DNA of 64,000 nt from Geothrix sp. PMB-07 (GCF_030758935.1 NZ_CP132333.1:310001-374000); one strand, 5' to 3'; counted from the stretch's first letter, positions 34,828-44,372 are shown. The notes: generated by a model not told the origin, from the sequence alone. Numbers and translations: made by a program.

Positions 34828-36032
34828 CACTTTGCCTCTTCCTGCTGGAACAACCGCCACGCGACACCACCCAGGATCAGCAGCGCCAATCCGGCCACCC
34901 AGGGCATCCAGGGCCTGGCGCGTTGATCGGCGCCTTCCCGGTGGGGGATGCCCTGGTCGTCGGGTTGGCTGGGGCCGAGGGCGAGCGGTGTGGTGGCAGC
35001 GAGGGTGCGGATGGATGGCAGGGCGCCGAGGCTGCCGGGTGCGGGCTTGATCTCGCCGCCCAGATGCAGCGCGTAGGCCTGTCCTGCTTCGGCAGGGAAA
35101 AGGAGGGTCTGCCGCCGCACGAGCACCCGCACGCTGAGAGGCGTGGCGCCCTCGGGCAGGGTGAGCGTGAGCGTCTTCGCCTCCACGGGCTGCAGGGCGA
35201 TGCGGCTGGACCGCGTGTTGAGGGCCGGAAGGTTCCACACCAGGTCACTGCCATACCAGGTGCGGAATTCCTCCGGGCCTTCGCCGATGCGAATCTCGGG
35301 CTGCAAGGGCGCGACGGGTGGCGCGAGCTGGAGTTCGAGGCCGACGATGCGCTCGCTCTCAGGCAGATTCAGGCGCCAGGTGTGGGGCTTGCCGGGTTCT
35401 GGTGCGAGGGCGCCCTCCAGGGCCAGTTCGGTTTCAAGGGCTTCGGGCCGGGTTTCGGCGCGGGCTGTGAGACCGCGGATGTGAGGCGCTTCGCCCTGTG
35501 AGGCCAGCAGGGTCAGGCGGTAGCGGTGGCCATCCCAGGGCAGGTCCAACTGACGCCGACTGCCGGAGGGCGACAGGTCGTAGAGGTGCAGCGGCGAAGG
35601 GGGATCGTAGGCGATGAAGCCACCGCCGTCGCGCTGCCTTTCGGCCTTCACCTGGGCCACCCAGGGAGCGGTGCCTTGAAGATCCCATTCCAGGCGCAGG
35701 TTTTCCCGTTCACCCACCTGCCAGCCCTCGGGCAGCTTCAGCGAGAATTCGGCCGTGGGGCGGCCCATGGAATCCTTGCCGAGCAGCAGGTGCTCCAGGG
35801 GCAGCGAGCGGGATTCCCAAAGACCTTCGCGGGCGATGAGGAAGGGCACGCTGCGTCCGGCCGCATCGCCGATCCAGGCCTCCTTGATTTGCCGCTGGGC
35901 CCCGGCATCCAGGGACAGGCGGGCCCAGCCACTGGCGGGCGCGGGACCGATGGGGCGGCGGTGCAAGGCGGCCCGGTCCTCGCGGACACAGGCCAGGCTG
36001 GCCAGGAGCAGCAGCGCAGCGGCGGGTCTCAT
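34827..36032 (-). CDS. DUF3999-family lipoprotein
   Basis: 401 residues from ATG at 36032. Lipobox LLLLASLAC (Cys 15), a large beta-rich body, and one C-terminal membrane helix (PWMPWVAGLALLILGGVAW). DUF3999 proteins often accompany DUF2339 proteins in one operon in Gram-negatives; the biological role is not known. The last gene of the trio starts within its stop (TGATG). Confidence 0.8.
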   Translation of the reverse strand: MRPAAALLLLASLACVREDRAALHRRPIGPAPASGWARLSLDAGAQRQIKEAWIGDAAGRSVPFLIAREGLWESRSLPLEHLLLGKDSMGRPTAEFSLKLPEGWQVGERENLRLEWDLQGTAPWVAQVKAERQRDGGGFIAYDPPSPLHLYDLSPSGSRRQLDLPWDGHRYRLTLLASQGEAPHIRGLTARAETRPEALETELALEGALAPEPGKPHTWRLNLPESERIVGLELQLAPPVAPLQPEIRIGEGPEEFRTWYGSDLVWNLPALNTRSSRIALQPVEAKTLTLTLPEGATPLSVRVLVRRQTLLFPAEAGQAYALHLGGEIKPAPGSLGALPSIRTLAATTPLALGPSQPDDQGIPHREGADQRARPWMPWVAGLALLILGGVAWRLFQQEEAK

Positions 36033-37801
36033 GAGGCGCTCCCGGGCTGCTTGCGGTTGGCGACGATGGCGGCGGCCATGCCGATGGCGCCCACGCCCAG
36101 GAAGGCCAGGGCGCGCAGGGGCGTGTTGGCCGTGGAGAGATCGGCAGCAATGAGCTTGAAGCTGGCGATGCCCATCCACACATAGCCTGCGGCCATGAGT
36201 GCGCGGCGGGCGCTGCCTTCCATGCGCAGGCCGCGGATCCACTGCCAGGCGCCGGACAGCGCCCACACCAGCGTCATGGCGATGGAGGCCGCCCGCGTGG
36301 GCCCGTAGCTGTAGCCCAGCGAAACATCCGGGGTTTGGAGTTGTAGGACCAGGCGGCTGGCCTCGAAGGCCAGGGTGATGTTGGCGGTGACTTCCAGGGC
36401 CAGGAAGGCGAGCACACCCAGGGCACCGCCGCGCCGCGCAAGCAGGAACCAGGCAGCAGAAGCCAGGGCACCCTCGGCGAAGACAGTGTTGAGGAAGGGG
36501 GTGAGGGGCCGGTAGCTGAAGAAGAGGACATCGCCGCCGTGGAAGGCCCAGCGGCAGGTGGTGGCCAGCGCCAGGGCCGCGGCCAGCCAGCGCAGGGCCG
36601 CGGCTTCCTCGGCGAAGTCGCTGTCCTCGGCCTTGAGTGAGGCCCAGGCCAGACCCAGGGCGAAGGCGCCCCAGAGCGGCCCGACCCAGCGCCAGGCCAG
36701 GGCCACGGGCACGGCCAGGGCCAGGTGACCCACCGTCAGGGCCAGCAGGCCCCAGTCGGCGCGGCGTCCATCCAGCCGCTCGCGCAGCGGTTTCACCAGG
36801 GCCAGGTTGAGGGCTGCCACGCCGAGGATGGGCAGGGCGAAGGTTTCCGCCGTGAGGTCCATCCGTTTCCATATGAGCCAGCCGTAGGTGGTGGCCAGGA
36901 TGGAGGCCACCAGCCACAGCACCGTGGGGGTTCCGGGCGTTTCTTCGGTGCGAGGCAGCCAGGCCCAGAGCCCCGCCAGCAGAAGGTGGAGGACGAGCAG
37001 CAGGGCCAGCAGGGCAGCATCAGGCTTGAGGACTTCGGCGCAGGTCGGGAGCAGGAGCAGCCACACGCCCAGCAGAGCCGTCCAGCGTGCGCCGTGCCAG
37101 GTGCCGCCCCTGCGGGCCAGGTAGGGCACCGCCAGAGTGGCGGCCATGAGCACCGCGAGGTAGATGGCCAGGGCCACCTCGTGGTGGCCGCCCTGGCTGA
37201 AGACGATGGGCGCGATGAGACCCGAGACCAGCGCCACGGTGAGGGCGCCGCCGCTGCGGCCCCGCGCGGCCAGGGCACCGGCCACCAGCGTGACCAGGGC
37301 CGTGGCTGCGAGGCCTATGGGCGCCGCATAGAAGTGGTATTCCATCGCCCCGGCCCGGAAGGTGAACTGCAGGGTACCCAGGCCCGCCAGCAGCAGGGAG
37401 ATGCCCAGGCGGCGGCTGTCGCCCAGGATCAGCTTCGCGGCGAAGGCGCTGATGCCGCCGCCCACCAGCAGGCCCAGGACAAAGCGGATCTCCGGTCCCA
37501 CCCAGCCCTGCTGGATGGCCCAGCGGAAGAAGAAGATGGCCCCCAGCAGGAAGATGGAGGCGCCGATGCCCGCGATCCACACCACGGGAGAAATCTCCTT
37601 GCGCGGTGTGGCGGGGCGCACCACCGGACGGGGCTGCGGCGCGCGGGATGCGGCGTTGGGCGCGGCGGGTTGCGGTGCGGCCTGAGGTGCCACGGCGGCT
37701 TGCTGCCGTTGGAGCAGCCATGCGACCTGAGCCTCCAGCCGGGCGACCCGATCTGTCAGGTCTGGAGGAAGGGCCGGATCCTGGGGATCTTGGGATTCCA
37801 T
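36029..37801 (-). CDS. DUF2339 polytopic membrane protein
   Basis: 590 residues. A short N-terminal coiled helix (LTDRVARLEAQVAWLLQRQQ), a Pro/Ala-rich linker and about 18-20 membrane helices from residue ~72 (VVWIAGIGASIFLLGAIFFFRWAIQQG). This is the DUF2339 family, large membrane proteins of unknown function paired with DUF3999. It overlaps the DUF3999 gene by ATGA (36029-36032). The first gene of the three-gene operon, transcribed leftwards. Confidence 0.85.
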   Translation of the reverse strand: MESQDPQDPALPPDLTDRVARLEAQVAWLLQRQQAAVAPQAAPQPAAPNAASRAPQPRPVVRPATPRKEISPVVWIAGIGASIFLLGAIFFFRWAIQQGWVGPEIRFVLGLLVGGGISAFAAKLILGDSRRLGISLLLAGLGTLQFTFRAGAMEYHFYAAPIGLAATALVTLVAGALAARGRSGGALTVALVSGLIAPIVFSQGGHHEVALAIYLAVLMAATLAVPYLARRGGTWHGARWTALLGVWLLLLPTCAEVLKPDAALLALLLVLHLLLAGLWAWLPRTEETPGTPTVLWLVASILATTYGWLIWKRMDLTAETFALPILGVAALNLALVKPLRERLDGRRADWGLLALTVGHLALAVPVALAWRWVGPLWGAFALGLAWASLKAEDSDFAEEAAALRWLAAALALATTCRWAFHGGDVLFFSYRPLTPFLNTVFAEGALASAAWFLLARRGGALGVLAFLALEVTANITLAFEASRLVLQLQTPDVSLGYSYGPTRAASIAMTLVWALSGAWQWIRGLRMEGSARRALMAAGYVWMGIASFKLIAADLSTANTPLRALAFLGVGAIGMAAAIVANRKQPGSAS

Positions 37802-37879
37802 GGGAACTCCATACGGAAGCGTATGGAATCATCCAGCCAGGGCCAAGTCCCTGTCAAGGGCGTTCCACCATTCGTGGTT

Positions 37880-39337
37880 TCAGCCGCAGACGCGGTTGCG
37901 TCCCTCGGCCTTGGCCTTGTAGAGGGCCAGATCGGCGCGGGCCATCAGGCGTTCAATCGTGTCCTCTGGGCCTTCCCACATGGCTAGGCCGATGCTCAGC
38001 GTCATTCGATCATGGTCAGGCAGCCCGGGAATGGGATCCATCATCACCTGCTCGCGCAGGCGATCCGCCAGGGCCCGGGCCCCGTCCAGGTCGGTCTGCG
38101 GGCAGTAGGCCAGGAATTCCTCGCCGCCGATGCGCCCGAGCTGATCGACCTTGCGCAGCCCGAAGGCCATGCGCTGGGCCATGACGCTGAGCACCTGATC
38201 GCCAGCGGCGTGGCCGAAGCGGTCATTGACTGCCTTGAAGTGGTCGAGGTCCATGAGCATGATGGACACGCCCTGTCCAAACCGGCCGCATTGGTTCAGC
38301 TCCATGCCCAGCATGTCGAGGATGTGGCGGCGGTTGTAGAGGCCGGTGAGCGGATCGCGGATGGCCTGGTGGTAGAGGCGCAGCCGGGAATCCTCCAGGC
38401 TCAACAGGCGGCCCAGTTCCTCGGCGGCGATCTCGAAGAGGCGTTCAAATTCCTCGGCGGCGCGCCGCTCGGTGATGAACGCAAGGGAACCCACAGACGG
38501 GTAGCCGGGCGTGGCCGCGGAGAAGTGGCGGAGCACGGGGTCACGCAGGCTCCGGCGGCGGTCATCATCATCCGCCACGTGTTCCCAGTGACAGCCTCTG
38601 GGCGGCTGAAAGAGCCCCTGCTCGGCCACATGCTTCTCCAGAGCCCCCCGATCCTCCTCAGAGGTGGAGGACCCATGCACCCCCTGGCACCACAGACCCT
38701 CTTCGCCCAGGTAGGCCACGATGAGCGCGCCCGGCAGGACCAGCTCCTGCAGGATCTCGATGAAGCCCTGGATGAGGCGCTGGGTGTCGTGGTCCGAGGT
38801 GTAGAGGCGGGCGATGGAGTCGCGCAGGGCCGTTTCCACGAGGCGCTGTTCCAGGGCCTGGGACAGGCGCCGTTGAATGGCATCCACCCCGAAGTTCTCC
38901 TGGGCCAGCTTGGGCGTGGCGTGGGCGGTCCGGGGACGACTGGAAAGGCGGGCCAGGGATTCGGCCACTTCCACCACGTGATCGAGATCCCGCCCCTTCA
39001 CCAGGAAGCGGTCGGCGCCGCAGGTCTTGGCCCAGAACCGCGCCAGGCCGGTGCCCTGAGCTGTGAGCAACAGGACAGGCAGGTGCCGCGTTGCGCGGTC
39101 ATCCTTCACCAGACGACAGAACTGGTAGCCATCCAGCAGCGGCATGACGCAGTCGCTCACCACCACATCCGGGAACTCCGTGGCCAGCACGATGAGGGCC
39201 TCCGCGCCGTTGCGGGCCTCGATGGTGGTGTGTCCATGGCGCTGGAAGAGGTGCCGGAGCAGGCTCAGCTGGATGGGGTTGTCATCCACCAGGAGGACCT
39301 GGAGGGATGGGCGACCATTCGCGGCGGCGTTTGTCAT
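37880..39337 (-). CDS. Response regulator with GGDEF diguanylate cyclase domain
   Basis: 485 residues from ATG at 39337. REC domain: LQVLLVDDNPIQLSLL, phospho-Asp in VVSDCVMPLLDG (Asp62). A long middle (~150-320) has GAF-like character. GGDEF domain at ~325-485: DPLTGLYNRRHILDML, LMDLDHFKAVNDRFGH and the catalytic GGEEF at ~404. An inhibitory RxxD site (RKVD) lies five residues before GGEEF, so product inhibition is expected. It makes c-di-GMP; a possible hydrolase, the HD-GYP protein at 48104, is in the same window. Confidence 0.92.
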   Translation of the reverse strand: MTNAAANGRPSLQVLLVDDNPIQLSLLRHLFQRHGHTTIEARNGAEALIVLATEFPDVVVSDCVMPLLDGYQFCRLVKDDRATRHLPVLLLTAQGTGLARFWAKTCGADRFLVKGRDLDHVVEVAESLARLSSRPRTAHATPKLAQENFGVDAIQRRLSQALEQRLVETALRDSIARLYTSDHDTQRLIQGFIEILQELVLPGALIVAYLGEEGLWCQGVHGSSTSEEDRGALEKHVAEQGLFQPPRGCHWEHVADDDDRRRSLRDPVLRHFSAATPGYPSVGSLAFITERRAAEEFERLFEIAAEELGRLLSLEDSRLRLYHQAIRDPLTGLYNRRHILDMLGMELNQCGRFGQGVSIMLMDLDHFKAVNDRFGHAAGDQVLSVMAQRMAFGLRKVDQLGRIGGEEFLAYCPQTDLDGARALADRLREQVMMDPIPGLPDHDRMTLSIGLAMWEGPEDTIERLMARADLALYKAKAEGRNRVCG

Positions 39338-39499
39338 AGACTCCACGTTATCGATCCAAGAGGTGTCGCCCATGAGATCAGCGGGCCCTCGAGGGAATGC
39401 CATGCCCGTGGGATGCTGGGGCAGGAGGAGCCTCCATCATGACCGCGGGCATCGAAAAGCGACAGGGGACGCGACTTTGAGCGCAGGGAATCGCTAGCC

Positions 39500-40960
39500 A
39501 TGGAAGCGCCGCTGCTGCTGGCGTTGGCTCGCGCCTGGGGGCGGGAGCGGGGCGACTTGCCGTTGGATGGTGTCTGGGCCTCCAGCCGCGCTGTGGGTTT
39601 GAGGTGGGCTGGCCGGAAACAGGCCGAGGGCTGGGTGCTGCTGTTGCAGCCCAAACCGGAGCTGTGGCTCTTGGCGGTGGAGCACCCGGCCTGGAAGCGC
39701 CTGCAGGCCGAGGCGCCCAAGGACAGCGCCAAACTTTGGGGCCCCTGGTTCCAGGGGGCCCGTCTTCGCGAGGTCCAGGGTGATCCGCGGGAGCGCTGGC
39801 TGGGCCTGGTCTTCCAGCGCCGCGCCATCACCGGTCGGCTCGAAACCCTGCGCCTGGCTTTCCAGGCCATTCCAGGCCGCCCCGGCATCCGTGTGGATGG
39901 ATTGGATACCCAAGTGCCGCGCCTGGGCCTGGGTTCACCTTTTCCCTCCGCCGCGCCCGAGCCCGTGGAAGACACGCCACCCTTCCGCCGCTGGCGGGAA
40001 CGCTGGGCCGACAGGCTCGACATGGCCCTGGCGGGCCTGGAGCCGGAAGTGCTGGAAGGCGAAGGGGGCCTTCTGGAGCGGCACCGGGCCTGGTCTGAAG
40101 CTCGCGCGGAGTCGCTGATCCTGGGTCCCGCCCTGGCGGCGGCGGAGCGCAAACGGCAGGTGGAATCCGCGCGGCTGGATCGCCTGGGCCAGGCCTTGGG
40201 CCGAGACCGGGCCAAGCACGAAGCGCAGATCCCGCTCAAGGATCTGGCCCGCAGGGTGTCCGCGGAGCTCTACCGTTTGAAGGGCGCCACCCGGGAAGTG
40301 CAGTTGCTTGAGGGGGAGCGAGTCGCCCTGCCCGAGGGGGCTTCCGCAGAACACGCAGTGCAGGGCTGGTTCACCGCCGCCAAGAAGGCCGAGCGCGGAT
40401 TGGCGCGGGTGGCTGAGTTAGAGGCCGAGTTGGCACGGGAACGGGCCGCCTGGGCCGCACGGGCCCCGCTGGAGGCCGAGGGCCTTGCGCCGGAGCTGTC
40501 TGCTGCGCGACAAACAAAGGAGAAGGCGAAGGGGAAGGCCCCGGCCAAGGAGAAGGGGGCGAAACGGATGCAGGCGGACGGCGGCAAGCGCAAGGATGGC
40601 AAGGGCACGGCGTTCCGCAGTGTCATGGTGGATGGCTTTGAGGTGCTCATCGGCAAGGGTGATGCGGAGAACGATCAGCTCACCTTCAAGGTGGCCGACA
40701 ACCTCGACTTCTGGCTGCACGTGGCCAGCGTCCCGGGCAGCCACGTGGTGATCCGCAATCCAGACAAGCTGAGCGAGCTGCCGCGCACCGTCATCGAGCG
40801 TGCCGCCGAACTGGCCGCCTACCACAGCAAGGCCCGTGATGGCGGCAAGGTGGAAGTGCACCTCGCCCGCATCGCCGATATCAGCAAACCGCGCGGCTAC
40901 GCAGCCGGAAAAGTCATCCTCAAAAAGTGGACGGGGATTCGTGTGTACCCCAAGCCCTGA
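39500..40960 (+). CDS. Divergent RqcH/NFACT-family protein
   Basis: 486 residues. The C-terminal third is a clear NFACT-R domain: FEVLIGKGDAENDQLTFK, DFWLHVASVPGSHVVIRNP and GKVEVHLARIADISKP. The N-terminal 170 residues are a weak NFACT-N-like region, and a coiled coil with a Lys-rich linker (residues ~315-375) joins them. RqcH is the bacterial Rqc2 homologue that adds C-terminal alanine tails to stalled nascent chains on 50S subunits. This one is shorter than typical (~570) and the N-domain is divergent, so its tailing activity is uncertain. It diverges from the REC-GGDEF gene. Confidence 0.8.
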   Translation: MEAPLLLALARAWGRERGDLPLDGVWASSRAVGLRWAGRKQAEGWVLLLQPKPELWLLAVEHPAWKRLQAEAPKDSAKLWGPWFQGARLREVQGDPRERWLGLVFQRRAITGRLETLRLAFQAIPGRPGIRVDGLDTQVPRLGLGSPFPSAAPEPVEDTPPFRRWRERWADRLDMALAGLEPEVLEGEGGLLERHRAWSEARAESLILGPALAAAERKRQVESARLDRLGQALGRDRAKHEAQIPLKDLARRVSAELYRLKGATREVQLLEGERVALPEGASAEHAVQGWFTAAKKAERGLARVAELEAELARERAAWAARAPLEAEGLAPELSAARQTKEKAKGKAPAKEKGAKRMQADGGKRKDGKGTAFRSVMVDGFEVLIGKGDAENDQLTFKVADNLDFWLHVASVPGSHVVIRNPDKLSELPRTVIERAAELAAYHSKARDGGKVEVHLARIADISKPRGYAAGKVILKKWTGIRVYPKP

Positions 40961-40970
40961 TAGGGGTTTG

Positions 40971-41096
40971 ACTTCAAAAGCTAAGGAACACCACCAAGGC
41001 GCCAAGACACCAAGAAAACCAGAGCCGCTATTCATGCAGTTCTTGGCGCCTTGGTGGTGAAAGTCCATTTCTGTTGGATTGAACGCAACCTGGTAT
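40971..41096. repeat. Dispersed palindromic repeat, copy B
   Basis: A 126-bp block after the NFACT gene, homologous to 17609-17744 over the left arm, the loop GAGCCGCTATTCATGCAG and part of the right flank. Its right arm (TTCTTGGCGCCTTGGTGGTG, 41040-41059) is 8 bases shorter than copy A's, so its hairpin has an internal bulge. It sits in the gap before the SPOR gene. Confidence 0.8.
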
Positions 41097-41138
41097 GAGG
41101 GCAATCCGCGGCATTCGCGGTTAACCCTTTTTTCGTGG

Positions 41139-41669
41139 TTACTCCGCTTTCACGGCGAAGGGTTTGAAGCCGGCCTTCTTCAGCTTCTCGGTGGCCTTGT
41201 CGATGGTGGCGCGGTCGGCGGGCTTGGCCAGGCGCACCTTCAGCTGGCCTTTGTCCTTCACGGTGGTGGTGGCGAAACCGGCGGCCTTGGCTTTGTCGGC
41301 GGCCTTCTTGGCCTCGGCGGCATCGGCGGTGGCCACGAGCTGGAGGGTCCAGGTGTCCGCTTCGGCAGGTTTTTCAGGGGCCGCAGCCTCAGGTTTGGCC
41401 GGTTCCTTCGCGGCGGTGGCATCCACCTTCTGGGTGGGCACCAGCTTGTCGGGACCATCGCCCTCGAAAACCTTGAGCTGATCCAGGAGGGGCTCGGGCA
41501 GATCCTTCAGTTCCTCCTCCACACCTTTCTGCGCGGGGCGTCGCAGCGCCGCACTCTGCTTGCCCACCTGCACGCCGAGCACGAAGGCCAGCGTGAGCAG
41601 GCCTACGCCTACGCCCGCCACCCAGAGGATGGACTGGCTGCCGATGCTGATCTGGTCGCGGTGGTTCAT
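41139..41669 (-). CDS. SPOR-domain membrane protein
   Basis: 176 residues from ATG at 41669, whose A overlaps the stop of the upstream ketosynthase-like gene (TGATG). One N-terminal membrane helix (SILWVAGVGVGLLTLAFVLGVQVG), an Ala/Pro/Lys-rich linker and a C-terminal SPOR repeat (WTLQLVATADAAEAKKAADKA..., KVRLAKPADRATID). SPOR domains bind amidase-processed septal peptidoglycan. Its place in the acyl-synthesis operon is unexpected and may be only a shared transcript. Confidence 0.82.
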   Translation of the reverse strand: MNHRDQISIGSQSILWVAGVGVGLLTLAFVLGVQVGKQSAALRRPAQKGVEEELKDLPEPLLDQLKVFEGDGPDKLVPTQKVDATAAKEPAKPEAAAPEKPAEADTWTLQLVATADAAEAKKAADKAKAAGFATTTVKDKGQLKVRLAKPADRATIDKATEKLKKAGFKPFAVKAE

Positions 41670-42763
41670 CACGGACACAGCCTAACGCCTTCGAGCAAGG
41701 CCACGAACTGGGCACCGCTGCTGGCAGGGGCGCTCACCAGCACCTGGGCGGCTGGTTCCAGCAGGGCCGCGGCCAGCAGCTGGCCGCCGGAGCCCCCGAA
41801 CTCGCCCCATAGCAGCTTGGGGTGGTGGGCGGTGGGCCAATGGGGCTGGGTTTCTGCGAGGCCCGCCTCCAGGGCATCGAGGCGGGGAGAGCCGCTGGCA
41901 CCGCCGACGCGGCGCTCTGGCTGGCAGGGCCCGAGGAGGGCGGCCGCCTTTTGCAGGGCAGACAGGCCATCCGCTTTGGTGGGATTGGCGCCAGAGCGGG
42001 AGGCCAGGCTGCGCAGCAGGGCCCGGGGCCTGGCCCCGCGGGCTTCCGCGTGACTCCGGGATTCCAGCAGGAAGGCCTGGGCTCCCTCGCCGGGGAGGAA
42101 GCCCCGGCCTGAACCAAGTTCGGGGTGGCCTTGCCGATCCAGCAGCCGTGCGCCTCCGCAGAGATCGAGCAGCAGCGGGAAGAGGCCGTCGGCGCCCACC
42201 ACCAGGGCCACATCCGCCATGCCCGCATGGATCCAGCGTGCGGCTTGTTCCAGGGCGGAGAAGGTGGCGTTCTCCCGGTCCACGAAGGTGGCGCTGGGCC
42301 CCTTCAGGCCGAAGGCCAGGGCCAGGTGGCCGCTGGCGGCATTGGCCACGGTGTTGGGGAAGACCATGGGCGAGGCGCCTTCGGGGCCCCGTTGGAGGTA
42401 GGGCCGCATGAAGGTTTCGCTGGCCTCGCTGCCGCCCGTGAGGGTGCCCACGGCCACGGCGACGCGTGTGTCTCTGCCATTCGCATCGGCCTTGGGATCG
42501 AATCCCGCGTCGGCGAAGGCCTGGTGGGCGGCCACCCAGGCGAAGCGGCTGGGGCGATCCAGGCGCCGCAGCTGCATGGGCGGGATGATGCCCGCCGCGC
42601 TGAAGCCGGTGCAGGCCGCACCGCGACCCTGACCCAGGGATTCAGGAAGGTCGGCGAAGCAGGATGTCCCAGAGGCGAGACCGGCGCGTGCGGCCTCCAC
42701 GCCGTCGCCGCAGGGCAACACCAGGCCCAGGCCTGTGATGACGAGTTCGTCGGGGGCGCTCAT
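41669..42763 (-). CDS. Ketosynthase-fold protein without catalytic residues (chain-length-factor-like)
   Basis: 364 residues, shorter than FabF (~410). The thiolase fold is recognisable (ELVITGLGLVLPCGDGVEAA at the start, GPSATF.., MADVALVVGADG). The position of the active-site Cys in GPSxxxxxxC is Glu164, the HGT histidine segment is missing, and the GHxxGAAG histidine is Glu in WGEFGGSGGQ. Chain-length factors of type II polyketide systems are ketosynthase partners of this kind, lacking the active Cys. The gene overlaps the intact ketosynthase gene (ATGA, 42760-42763), as KS/CLF pairs do, so a heterodimer is the natural guess. Confidence 0.8.
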   Translation of the reverse strand: MSAPDELVITGLGLVLPCGDGVEAARAGLASGTSCFADLPESLGQGRGAACTGFSAAGIIPPMQLRRLDRPSRFAWVAAHQAFADAGFDPKADANGRDTRVAVAVGTLTGGSEASETFMRPYLQRGPEGASPMVFPNTVANAASGHLALAFGLKGPSATFVDRENATFSALEQAARWIHAGMADVALVVGADGLFPLLLDLCGGARLLDRQGHPELGSGRGFLPGEGAQAFLLESRSHAEARGARPRALLRSLASRSGANPTKADGLSALQKAAALLGPCQPERRVGGASGSPRLDALEAGLAETQPHWPTAHHPKLLWGEFGGSGGQLLAAALLEPAAQVLVSAPASSGAQFVALLEGVRLCP

Positions 42764-43962
42764 GCACCCTCCCAGCGGGCGAGGAGCAGGCTCACGTTGT
42801 TGCCCCCGAAGGCGAACGCGTTCACCAGGGCTGCCCGCACCCGGCGTTCTTTGGCCTGGAGGGGTGTGCAGTCCAAATCGCAGATGGGATCAGGATCCTC
42901 CAGCCGCAGGGTGGGGCTCACCACCTGGTCGCGCAGGGCCAGGATGGCCGCGGCGGCGCCGAAGGCTCCGGCGGAGCCCAGGGTGTGGCCGAACTGGCTC
43001 TTCGTGCTGGTGACCGACACGGCCTCGGCTGCCGCGCCCAGGGCCCGGCGGATGGCCAGGCATTCGGCGCCGTCATTGGCCGGGGTGGCGGTGCCATGGG
43101 CGGAGACCAGATCCACGGCTTCGGCCTCGCGACGGCCCGTGCGCAGGGCCATGCCCATGGCCCGGGCGGCACCCTCGCCCTCGGGATGCGGGGCCGTGGG
43201 GTGGTGGGCGTCCATGCTGGCGCCGTAGCCCAGCACTTCGGCATAGATGGTGGCGCCTCGGGCCCGGGCGCTCTCCAGGGTTTCCAGCAGGATCTGCACG
43301 GCGCCTTCGCCCAGATTCAGGCCTGCGCGGTCGCGGCTGAAGGGACGGCACTTCTGCGCATCCACGGCCTTGAGACAGGAGAAGCCCGCGTAGGTGGTGC
43401 GGCAAAGGCTTTCAGCGCCCCCGGCCACCGCCAGATCCAGCTCCCCGGCAGCGAGGCGCTCCCAGGCCTGGCCCAGGGCCAGGAGGCTGGAGGAGCAGGC
43501 GTTCATGATGGTGCTGCGGGGGCCCTCGGCGCCCAGGCGGCAGGCCAGGGCATCGGTGACCACGCAGGGGCTCTGGTAGGCGGGCTCCGCCGCCTGGCCC
43601 CGGCGACCGGCGAGTCGGGCTTCCAAGTAGGCCTCGGCCACCGGCAGGCCGCTGGTGCCCGCCCCCTGGAACACGCCCACCCGGGCGGGATCGCCCAGGA
43701 ATCGGTAGCCCTCCAGGGCCTCCTCCAGTGCCTTCAGGGCCATGTGTTCGCAGAGGGTCTGGTGGCGCAGAGGCGCCAAGCCTATCTCGTCGGCCACCTG
43801 GCCCGCCACCTGGGCGGGTTCCAGGGGCAGGGTCAACCGGGTGAGGGGCCCCAGGCCATCCTTGCCTTTCAGCATGGCGGCCCAGGTGGCTTCCCGCTCT
43901 GGGGCCAGGGAGGACAGCAGCCCCAGGCCGGTGACGACGACGCGGTGAGAAGGCTGCATCAT
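42760..43962 (-). CDS. Beta-ketoacyl-ACP synthase (FabF-like)
   Basis: 400 residues. Catalytic set intact: Cys156 in NACSSSL, His289 in SAHGTAT, Lys321 and His326 in TSTKSQFGHTLGSAG. It would condense malonyl-ACP with an acyl chain. It lacks the FabH-type motifs, so it is an elongating synthase. Overlaps the dehydratase gene (ATGA, 43959-43962) and the CLF-like gene, so the four genes are translationally linked. Confidence 0.92.
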   Translation of the reverse strand: MMQPSHRVVVTGLGLLSSLAPEREATWAAMLKGKDGLGPLTRLTLPLEPAQVAGQVADEIGLAPLRHQTLCEHMALKALEEALEGYRFLGDPARVGVFQGAGTSGLPVAEAYLEARLAGRRGQAAEPAYQSPCVVTDALACRLGAEGPRSTIMNACSSSLLALGQAWERLAAGELDLAVAGGAESLCRTTYAGFSCLKAVDAQKCRPFSRDRAGLNLGEGAVQILLETLESARARGATIYAEVLGYGASMDAHHPTAPHPEGEGAARAMGMALRTGRREAEAVDLVSAHGTATPANDGAECLAIRRALGAAAEAVSVTSTKSQFGHTLGSAGAFGAAAAILALRDQVVSPTLRLEDPDPICDLDCTPLQAKERRVRAALVNAFAFGGNNVSLLLARWEGA

Positions 43963-44366
43963 AGGCGCTTCACCAGCAGGGAGGCGGTGCAGAGCTCGCG
44001 CCCCTCGCAGCTCACGGTGCCTCGGAGCTTCATGAGGCCCGCGAAGGCGCCCTCGGCCTGGACTTCCAGGCGCAGGCGGTCACCGGGTAGGGCTGGGGCC
44101 TTGAAGCGGGCGTCCTGCACTCCGGCCAGGAAGATGGCGGCGCCATGGAGGGATTCGGCCTCCAGGAAGCCGCCGGCCTGGGCCAGCATCTCCAGCAGCA
44201 GCACGCCCGGCACCAGGGGGTGGCCCTGGAAGTGCCCCTGCAGGTAGGGTTCGCCTTGGGTGACGAGCTTTTCCGCCACCACGCGGACCCCGGGTTCCCG
44301 CTCCAGGACACGGTCCACCAGCAGGAAGGGGTAGCGGTGCGGCAGGTGGGCCGGGATGTCGGTCAT
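43959..44366 (-). CDS. FabZ-like 3-hydroxyacyl-ACP dehydratase
   Basis: 135 residues, hot-dog fold. [12 protein letters not shown] at the start and [22 protein letters not shown] with His49 and Glu59 are the FabZ signature. It would remove water from a 3-hydroxyacyl thioester, giving a trans-2-enoyl group. No enoyl reductase or ketoreductase is in this operon, so double bonds could be kept. It follows the ACP gene with only a few bases between. Confidence 0.9.
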   Translation of the reverse strand: MTDIPAHLPHRYPFLLVDRVLEREPGVRVVAEKLVTQGEPYLQGHFQGHPLVPGVLLLEMLAQAGGFLEAESLHGAAIFLAGVQDARFKAPALPGDRLRLEVQAEGAFAGLMKLRGTVSCEGRELCTASLLVKRL

Positions 44367-44372
44367 CTGGAT

